DNA of 64,000 bases from assembly GCA_964528595.1 (NCBI GenBank), contig CAZGTM010000005.1:35320-99319 (forward strand), in the 5' to 3' direction. Below are positions 38,395 through 44,706 of the stretch, one piece after another. The notes beneath the pieces were generated by a model that saw only the letters and a program-made list of their open reading frames with translations, was not told where the DNA came from and searched no databases. Position 1 is the first letter of the stretch, and every line of letters starts with the position of its first letter. The translations under genes and the position numbers were made by a program. The stretch comes from CAYFKJ01 sp964528595. GTDB lineage: Bacteria > Pseudomonadota > Alphaproteobacteria > UBA2966.

Positions 38395-39060
38395 ATGGAA
38401 CTCGAACAAGCGATAGCCGGTCGGCGTTCGGTCCGGGCCTTTTTGCCCCAACCGGTGCCGCAGTCGACGGTCGCCAGGATTCTCGAAATCGCCTCCCGCG
38501 CGCCCTCGGGCACCAACATCCAGCCCTGGAAGGTTCACGTCCTTGCCGGCGAACGGCGGGCGGCGCTGAGCCAGGCGATCCTGGATGTGCGGGAGGCTGA
38601 GGGGCCGGGCTACAAAGGCCGCGGCACCGCCCGCAAGTGGGAAGAGCCCTACATTTCCCGCCGGCGCAAGATCGGCTGGGATTTATACGGCCTGTTGGGC
38701 ATCGAGCGCGGAGACAAGCCGGCCATGTGGCGGCAGCACGGGCGCAACTACGAGTTTTTCGGCGCCCCGGTCGGCCTGATGTTCGTGATCGAACGCGATT
38801 TTCATGCCGCCAGCTGGCTCGATCTCGGCATGTTCATGCAGAACGTCATGCTGGCCGCTCGTCAGGAAGGGTTGGACACTTGCCCCCAGGGCGCTTTCCT
38901 GCACTACGAGGACGTCGTCTCTGAATTCCTCGGTTTGCCCGAAACCGACGCATTGGCGTCGGGCATGTCGCTGGGTTTCGCCGACAATGACGCCCCCGAG
39001 AACGCCCTCACCACGGAACGCGAAACGGTTGAGGATTTCGCTTCGTTCAGCGGGTTTTAG
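38395..39060 (+). CDS. Nitroreductase-family FMN oxidoreductase
   Basis: This is an NAD(P)H-dependent flavoenzyme of the NfsB/FRase type. FMN-binding residues lie in GRRSVRAF (about 9-16) and ASRAPSGTNIQPWKVHV (about 33-49). The C-terminal GMSLGFAD segment is also typical. Length of 221 residues is normal. It stands alone, and a repeat element separates it from the convergent htpG. The substrate is unknown. Confidence 0.9.
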   Translation: MELEQAIAGRRSVRAFLPQPVPQSTVARILEIASRAPSGTNIQPWKVHVLAGERRAALSQAILDVREAEGPGYKGRGTARKWEEPYISRRRKIGWDLYGLLGIERGDKPAMWRQHGRNYEFFGAPVGLMFVIERDFHAASWLDLGMFMQNVMLAARQEGLDTCPQGAFLHYEDVVSEFLGLPETDALASGMSLGFADNDAPENALTTERETVEDFASFSGF

Positions 39061-39080
39061 ACGGGGCGAGACAAACCGTC

Positions 39081-39174
39081 GTCATTCCGGCGAATGCCGG
39101 AATCCAGGTATTTTTTTGTTTTCCTCTTAAGGCGGAAAAAAACAAACTGGACCCCGGATCAAGTCCGGGGTGAC
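39081..39174. repeat. Intergenic inverted-repeat element, family B
   Basis: GTCATTCCGGCGAATGCCGG and the matching CCCCGGATCAAGTCCGGGG-TGAC form two hairpins at the ends of a 94-base element, with complementary T-rich and A-rich stretches between them, so the whole can fold as one imperfect palindrome. Sequences of this kind are dispersed repeats in many alphaproteobacteria. It lies between convergent nitroreductase and htpG. Confidence 0.8.
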
Positions 39175-39197
39175 GAAGAAAGAAGGGGTGATCTCGC

Positions 39198-41087
39198 TTA
39201 CTTCGAAAAAGACCCCGTCATGACGGCTGCCATGCGACGCGCAAAGGCTGCCGGGTCGGGCAGGGTTTCGCCCTCGAGGATGCGTGCCTGATCGAGCAGC
39301 AGGTGGGCGGCGTCGGCCAGGCGGTCGGCGGCGCCTTTTTCCTCGGCGTTGGCGGCCAGCGACTTGATCAGGTCGTTGCGCGGGTTGATCTCCAGGATCG
39401 GCGCCGTCGGCCCGGCGTCCTGTCCCTGTGCCTTGAGCAATTTGGCCAGATGCATGTCGATCGCCATTTCGTCGGCCACCAGGCAGACCGGGCTATCGGC
39501 CAGCCGGTCCGTGGTGCGCACGTCCTTGACGGCTTCGCCCAGTTCCTGCTTGAGCAGGACGATAAGGGTCGCCGTTAGGGATTCGGATGCCGCGTCTTCC
39601 TTGTCGTCCTTGGCATCCACCTCCGCGACATCGTCTAGATCGGCGCCGCCCTGGGTGACCGATTTCAGCGGCTTGCCGTCAAAATCGGTAATGGCGCGGA
39701 CCCAGAAATCGTCGACCGCGTCGGTCATCAGCAGCACCTCGATGCCGCGCGCCGCAAAACCTTCGAGTTGAGGGCTCTGGCGTACCGCCTCGGCTTCCTC
39801 GCCGGTGATGTAGTAGATGGTGGTCTGCTTGTCCTTCATGCGGCCGACATAGTCTTCCAGCGACACCAGGTCGTCGCCCTGGGTGGTGGATTGGAAGCGG
39901 GCGATCTTCAACAGGCGCTCGCGCTGCTCCTGATCCTCGTAGATGCCCTCCTTGAGGACGGCGCCGAAGTTGTTCCAGAAGACGGCGAATTCCTCGGGCT
40001 TCTTCTTGGCTTTCTTTTCGAGATCGCCCAGCACGCGCTTGGTCAGCGCCTTCTTGATGTGGTTGAGCACCGGTGAGTTCTGCAGCAACTCGCGGCTGAC
40101 GTTGAGCGGCAGGTCCTCGCAATCGACAACGCCGCGCAGGAAGCGGAGGTACGACGGCAGAAGGCCTTCACAGTCGTCGGTGATGAAGACGCGTTTTACG
40201 TAAAGCTTCAGCCGGCTGGCGCGTTCGGGATGGAAGAGATCGAACGGCGGCGTGCCAGGGATGAACAGCAGCATGGAGTATTCGATCTTGCCTTCGGCCT
40301 TGACGTGGATGGTCGACCAGGGCTCGTCGAAGGCATGGGCCACGTGGTGGTAGAACTCGGTGTACTGGTTGTCCTCGATCTCGCTCTTGGGCCGAGCCCA
40401 TAAGGCCGAGGCGGCATTAAGTTTCTCGTCCCAAACCTCGCCGTCCTCGCCCTTTTCCGCGCCGACCAGCAGCACCGGGATGGCGATATGATCGGAGTAG
40501 CGTTTGACGATGCCGCGCAGGCGCTGGTCCTCGAGGAATTCCTTTTCGCCCTTCTTGAGCTTCAGCGTGATGGTGGTGCCCTGTTCCTCGCGCTTGCCCT
40601 CGTCGATGGAAAATTCGCCCTTGCCGTCGGAGGACCACGTCCAGGCGTGTTCTTCGCCGGCCCGGCGGCTGGTCACCTCGACGCTGTCCGCCACGACGAA
40701 GGCCGAATAGAAACCGACGCCGAACTGGCCGATCAGGGCGACGTCCTTTTCGGCATCGCCGGTCAGCTGGTCGACGAAGGCGCTGGTGCCCGAGCGCGCG
40801 ATGGTGCCGAGGTTTTCGATCAGCTCGTCGCGGTTCATGCCGATGCCGTTGTCGGCTACCGACAAGGTCTTTTTCTTCTCATTGGTTTCCAGTTTGACCT
40901 GCAATTCGGCGCCCTCCGTCATCAGGTCGGGCTCGGTCAGGGCGGCATAGCGCAGGCGGTCGCAGGCGTCGGAGGCGTTGGAAATCAATTCCCTCAGGAA
41001 GATTTCCTTGTCGCTATAGAGCGCGTTGGCCACGATATGCAGCAGTTTGGCCGTTTCGGCCTGGAAGGTAAGCGTTTCTTCGGTCAT
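39198..41087 (-). CDS. htpG: Chaperone HtpG (Hsp90)
   Basis: HtpG is the cytosolic ATP-dependent Hsp90. The N-terminal ATPase domain shows ELISNASDACDRLRY, the DNGIGM motif and IGQFGVGFYSAF. The middle domain has GVVDCEDLPLNVSRE and the C-terminal dimerisation domain ends the protein. Length is 629 residues. It is divergent from mdh and stands alone. Confidence 0.97.
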   Translation of the reverse strand: MTEETLTFQAETAKLLHIVANALYSDKEIFLRELISNASDACDRLRYAALTEPDLMTEGAELQVKLETNEKKKTLSVADNGIGMNRDELIENLGTIARSGTSAFVDQLTGDAEKDVALIGQFGVGFYSAFVVADSVEVTSRRAGEEHAWTWSSDGKGEFSIDEGKREEQGTTITLKLKKGEKEFLEDQRLRGIVKRYSDHIAIPVLLVGAEKGEDGEVWDEKLNAASALWARPKSEIEDNQYTEFYHHVAHAFDEPWSTIHVKAEGKIEYSMLLFIPGTPPFDLFHPERASRLKLYVKRVFITDDCEGLLPSYLRFLRGVVDCEDLPLNVSRELLQNSPVLNHIKKALTKRVLGDLEKKAKKKPEEFAVFWNNFGAVLKEGIYEDQEQRERLLKIARFQSTTQGDDLVSLEDYVGRMKDKQTTIYYITGEEAEAVRQSPQLEGFAARGIEVLLMTDAVDDFWVRAITDFDGKPLKSVTQGGADLDDVAEVDAKDDKEDAASESLTATLIVLLKQELGEAVKDVRTTDRLADSPVCLVADEMAIDMHLAKLLKAQGQDAGPTAPILEINPRNDLIKSLAANAEEKGAADRLADAAHLLLDQARILEGETLPDPAAFARRMAAVMTGSFSK

Positions 41088-41212
41088 CGGTATGAGTGCC
41101 TTGGTAATATGCTTATGAATGATATTTCAGACCGGGATGTAGTCGATAGCGCACGTAAGTTCAATGCCCCGGTGTCGAAGCGGCTTGATCTCAGCCCTTG
41201 CGAGCGGCCGGG

Positions 41213-41247
41213 AATGGGGCTAGTACCCTTCCGGATACCCCATTTTT
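41213..41247 (+). terminator. Terminator-like hairpin upstream of mdh
   Basis: AATGGGG and CCCCATT form a stem followed by TTT, on the plus strand, 80-110 bases before the mdh ATG. As htpG is divergent, no plus-strand gene ends here, so it would belong to the mdh leader. An alternative inner pairing GGG/CCC exists in the loop. Confidence 0.4.
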
Positions 41248-41267
41248 CCCGCGGCAAACGGCGTGGG

Positions 41268-41284
41268 GGCCGGGATGCCCGGCC
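41268..41284 (+). promoter_or_regulatory. Second hairpin in the mdh leader
   Basis: GGCCGGG-ATG-CCCGGCC is a perfect 7-base stem with a three-base loop, 24-40 bases after the terminator-like hairpin and about 25 bases before the GGAGG site of mdh. Confidence 0.4.
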
Positions 41285-41325
41285 AGATCATCTCGACTGA
41301 AAAAAGATCACTGGAGGACAATTAC

Positions 41326-42351
41326 ATGGCGCGCAATAAGATCGCATTGATCGGCGGCGGCAACATCGGCGGCACGCTCGCCCATATGGCAGGTTTGAAG
41401 GATTTGGGCGACGTCGTCGTCTTCGACATCATGAAGGGCGTGCCCCAGGGCAAGGCCCTGGATTTGGCGCAATCCTCACCGATCGAGGGTTTCGACGCCA
41501 ATCTCAGCGGCGCCCAGCGCTACACGGCCATCAAGGGCGCCGACGTCGTCATCGTCACCGCCGGCATTCCGCGCAAGCCCGGCATGAGCCGCGACGACCT
41601 GATCGGCATCAACACCAGCGTCATGAAGCAGGTTGGCGAGGGTATCAAGAAATATGCGCCCGACGCCTTCGTGATCTGCATCACCAACCCGCTCGACGCC
41701 ATGGTCTGGGCGCTGCGCGAAGCCAGCGGCCTGCCGCACAAGAAGGTCGTCGGCATGGCCGGCGTCCTGGATTCGGCGCGTTTCCGCTATTTCCTGGCCG
41801 AGGAATTCAACGTCTCGGTCGAGGACGTCACGGCCTTCGTGCTGGGCGGCCACGGCGACACCATGGTGCCGCTGGCGCGCTATTCGACGGTGGCCGGCAT
41901 TCCGCTGCCCGATCTGGTGAAGATGGGCTGGACCACCAAGGAACGCCTCGCCGACATCATCCAGCGCACCCGCGACGGCGGCGCCGAGATCGTCGGCCTG
42001 CTGGGCACGGGGTCGGCCTACTACGCCCCCGCGACCGCCGGCATCCAGATGGCCGAGGCCTATCTCAAGGATAAAAAACGTGTCCTGCCCTGCGCCGCCC
42101 ATCTCGACGGCCAGTACGGCCAGAAAGGCGTTTACTGCGGCGTGCCGGTGGTGATCGGCGCCGGCGGCGTCGAACGCGTGGTCGAGATCGAGCTCAACAA
42201 AACCGAAAAAGCGGCCTTCAAGAACTCCGTCAACGCGGTCAAGGGTCTGATCAAAATCGTCCAGAAACTGGACCCCACGCTGGCGCCCAAGAAGAAGCGC
42301 AAGGCGGCCAAACGCAAGGCAGCGCCTAAGAAAGCGGCAAAAAAGAAATAG
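41326..42351 (+). CDS. mdh: Malate dehydrogenase with Lys-rich C-terminal tail
   Basis: Mdh oxidises malate to oxaloacetate with NAD in the TCA cycle. It is the LDH-like type common in alphaproteobacteria: GGGNIGGTLAHM for NAD binding (about 10-21), substrate-site GIPRKPGMSRDDL, and the catalytic GGHGDTMVPL with its histidine near residue 178. Residues 1-320 are the normal enzyme. Residues 321-341 are an added tail containing 11 lysines and two arginines with alanine and proline. GGAGG lies eight bases before ATG 41326. It is the first gene of the TCA block mdh-sucC-sucD-sucA-sucB-lpd. Confidence 0.97.
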   Translation: MARNKIALIGGGNIGGTLAHMAGLKDLGDVVVFDIMKGVPQGKALDLAQSSPIEGFDANLSGAQRYTAIKGADVVIVTAGIPRKPGMSRDDLIGINTSVMKQVGEGIKKYAPDAFVICITNPLDAMVWALREASGLPHKKVVGMAGVLDSARFRYFLAEEFNVSVEDVTAFVLGGHGDTMVPLARYSTVAGIPLPDLVKMGWTTKERLADIIQRTRDGGAEIVGLLGTGSAYYAPATAGIQMAEAYLKDKKRVLPCAAHLDGQYGQKGVYCGVPVVIGAGGVERVVEIELNKTEKAAFKNSVNAVKGLIKIVQKLDPTLAPKKKRKAAKRKAAPKKAAKKK

Positions 42352-42405
42352 CCGGTTATTCGGGTTTTGCCGCTTGCGGCCCAACGCCGGAGTGCTAAAC
42401 TTTTT

Positions 42406-42476
42406 CGCAATTCGCCTGTCACCTGGGGATTTCACCCCGGGGACGTCGAATTGCGCAAAACCGCCGGAAAAGGCGG
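42406..42476 (+). promoter_or_regulatory. Structured region between mdh and sucC (nested hairpins)
   Basis: CGCAATTCG (42406-42414) pairs with CGAATTGCG (42447-42455); inside it CCTGGGG (42422-42428) pairs with CCCCGGG (42435-42441). Next comes CCGCC-GGAAAA-GGCGG (42461-42476). Three stems in 70 bases suggest a folded leader for sucC or an mRNA-stabilising end for mdh. I do not recognise a known riboswitch. Confidence 0.45.
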
Positions 42477-42542
42477 AAAGACTTGTCCAAGGGCGAAATT
42501 GACGTAAATCGAGTATTACCGATCCGTCCACGAAACGTTTTT

Positions 42543-42583
42543 GGGACCGCTGGTCCGGAAAACACCAAAGGGACCGGAGGTCC
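42543..42583 (+). promoter_or_regulatory. Tandem GGGACC-N4-GGTCC hairpins before sucC
   Basis: GGGACCGCTGGTCC (42543-42556) and GGGACCGGAGGTCC (42570-42583) are two near-identical small palindromes 27 bases apart. The second ends 10 bases before the sucC ATG and overlaps the zone where ribosomes bind, where no strong Shine-Dalgarno is otherwise seen. They could be paired RNA hairpins or a tandem protein site. Confidence 0.45.
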
Positions 42584-42593
42584 AAAGAGCAAA

Positions 42594-43763
42594 ATGAATA
42601 TTCATGAATATCAGGCCAAGGGCCTGTTGAAGAAGTATGGCGTCGCGGTGCCGGAAGGCGGCGTGGCCTATACTTCGGCCGAGGCCGTCGAGGCGGCTGA
42701 GAAGCTGGGCGGCCCGGTTTGGGTCGTCAAAGCGCAAATCCACGCCGGCGGCCGCGGCAAGGGCGGCGGCGTCAAGGTCGTCAAATCCGTCGAAGAGGTG
42801 GAAAAGACGGCCGGCGAGATCCTCGGCATGCAACTGGTGACGCACCAGACCGGCCCGGCGGGCAAGGAGGTCAAACGCGTCTACATCGAGGACGGCTGCG
42901 ACATCGCGCGCGAATTGTACCTCGGCATGTTGGTCGACCGCGCCACCAGCCAGGTGACGGTCATGGCCTCCACCGAGGGTGGCATGGAGATCGAGGAAGT
43001 GGCGGCCAAGACGCCCGAGAAGATCCTCATGCAGCCCATCGACCCGGCCGTCGGCCTGCAGCCCTTCCACGCCCGCAAGCTGGCGTTCGGCCTGGGGCTC
43101 GAAGGCAAGCAGATCGGTTCCGCCGTCAAATTCATGATGGCGCTCTATCAGGCCTTCAACGACACCGACGCCAGCCTGGTGGAAATCAACCCACTGGTCG
43201 TCACGGGTGCGGGCGACGTCATGGCGCTCGACGCCAAGATGAACTTCGATGACAATGCGCTTTACCGCCACAAGGACGTGGCCGAGCTGCGCGACGAGGA
43301 CGAGGAAGATCCGGCCGAACTGGAAGCCGCCAAACACGACCTCAACTACATCACGCTGGACGGCTCCATCGGCTGCATGGTCAACGGCGCAGGCCTCGCC
43401 ATGTCGACCATGGACATCATCAAGCTGCACGGCGGCGAGCCGGCCAACTTCCTCGACGTCGGTGGCGGCGCCACCAAGGAGCGCGTGACCGAGGCCTTCA
43501 AGATCATCCTCTCGGACGCCAACGTCGAAGGCATCCTGGTGAACATCTTCGGCGGCATCATGCGTTGCGACGTGATCGCCGAGGGCGTCGTCGCGGCGGC
43601 CCGCGAGGTCAGCCTGCACGTGCCCCTGGTGGTGCGGCTCGAAGGCACCAACGTCGAGCTGGGCAAACAAATTCTCGCCGATTCGGGACTTCCCATCGTC
43701 TCGGCGGACGATCTGGACGATGCCGCCGAAAAGGTGGTCCAAGCGGTGAAGGAGGCGGCGTAA
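42594..43763 (+). CDS. sucC: Succinyl-CoA synthetase beta subunit SucC
   Basis: SucC binds nucleotide and forms succinyl-CoA synthetase with SucD. The start MNIHEYQAKGLLKKYGVAVP is canonical. ATP-grasp features include KAQIHAGGRGKGGGVKVV, and the C-terminal domain has GGGATKERVTEAF and FGGIMRCDVIAEG. Length of 389 residues is normal. Its stop and the sucD ATG overlap as TAATG. Confidence 0.97.
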   Translation: MNIHEYQAKGLLKKYGVAVPEGGVAYTSAEAVEAAEKLGGPVWVVKAQIHAGGRGKGGGVKVVKSVEEVEKTAGEILGMQLVTHQTGPAGKEVKRVYIEDGCDIARELYLGMLVDRATSQVTVMASTEGGMEIEEVAAKTPEKILMQPIDPAVGLQPFHARKLAFGLGLEGKQIGSAVKFMMALYQAFNDTDASLVEINPLVVTGAGDVMALDAKMNFDDNALYRHKDVAELRDEDEEDPAELEAAKHDLNYITLDGSIGCMVNGAGLAMSTMDIIKLHGGEPANFLDVGGGATKERVTEAFKIILSDANVEGILVNIFGGIMRCDVIAEGVVAAAREVSLHVPLVVRLEGTNVELGKQILADSGLPIVSADDLDDAAEKVVQAVKEAA

Positions 43764-44638
43764 TGGCGGTCCTGGTTAACGCCGAAACGAAAGTCATCTG
43801 CCAGGGCTTTACCGGCGCACAAGGCACTTTTCACTCCGAACAGGCGATCGCCTACGGCACCAAGATGGTCGGTGGCGTCACCCCCGGCAAGGGCGGTACC
43901 ACGCATCTCGACCTGCCGGTGTTCGACACCGTGGCGGATGCGGTTGACACCACCGGCGCCAATGCCAGCGTGATCTACGTGCCGCCGCCCTTCGCGGCGG
44001 ACGCCATCCTGGAGGCCATCGATGCCGGCGTCGATCTGGCGGTTTGTATCACCGAAGGCATTCCAGTGCTCGACATGGTGAAGGTGAAGCGCGCCCTGGA
44101 AGGCTCGTCGACCCGCCTGGTCGGACCCAACTGCCCCGGCGTCATCACGCCCGACGAATGCAAGATCGGTATCATGCCGGGCCACATCCACACCCGGGGC
44201 TCGGTCGGCATCGTTTCGCGCTCCGGCACCCTGACCTACGAGGCCGTGGCGCAGACCACGGCGGTCGGTCTCGGTCAGTCGACCTGCATCGGCATCGGCG
44301 GCGATCCCGTTAACGGCACCAACTTCATCGATTGCCTGGACATGTTCCTGGGCGACGACGAGACCGAGAGTATTGTGATGATCGGCGAAATCGGCGGCAG
44401 CGCCGAGGAGGAAGCCGCGGAATTCCTGACCCAGCACAAGGTCAAGAAACCGGTGGTGGGTTTCATCGCCGGCCGCACGGCGCCGCCGGGCCGCCGCATG
44501 GGCCATGCCGGCGCCATCATTTCCGGCGGCAAGGGCGGCGCGGACGACAAGATCGAAGCAATGCGCGCGGCGGGGATCACGGTCTCTGATTCGCCGGCGG
44601 CAATCGGCACGACGCTGAAGGACGTGCTCAAAGGGTAA
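43763..44638 (+). CDS. sucD: Succinyl-CoA synthetase alpha subunit SucD
   Basis: SucD carries the phosphohistidine and CoA site. It begins MAVLVNAETKVICQGFTGAQ, has VGGVTPGKGGTTH for CoA binding, VGPNCPGVITP, and the active histidine in MGHAGAIISGGKG near residue 248. Length is 291 residues. An open frame extends upstream within sucC, but ATG 43763 coupled to the sucC stop is the start. Confidence 0.97.
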   Translation: MAVLVNAETKVICQGFTGAQGTFHSEQAIAYGTKMVGGVTPGKGGTTHLDLPVFDTVADAVDTTGANASVIYVPPPFAADAILEAIDAGVDLAVCITEGIPVLDMVKVKRALEGSSTRLVGPNCPGVITPDECKIGIMPGHIHTRGSVGIVSRSGTLTYEAVAQTTAVGLGQSTCIGIGGDPVNGTNFIDCLDMFLGDDETESIVMIGEIGGSAEEEAAEFLTQHKVKKPVVGFIAGRTAPPGRRMGHAGAIISGGKGGADDKIEAMRAAGITVSDSPAAIGTTLKDVLKG

Positions 44639-44646
44639 CAGAACTG

Positions 44647-44677
44647 GGGAGGGCGCCGCACGCAGCGGCGGCCTCCC
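44647..44677 (+). promoter_or_regulatory. Hairpin between sucD and sucA
   Basis: GGGAGGGCGCCGC and GCGGCGGCCTCCC form a 13-base stem with one mismatch and a five-base loop. There is no T tract, so RNA processing or stabilisation is more likely than termination. It could set sucD/sucA ratios. Confidence 0.5.
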
Positions 44678-44706
44678 GGCCATCAGATGCGGGGGATACG
44701 TTAACG

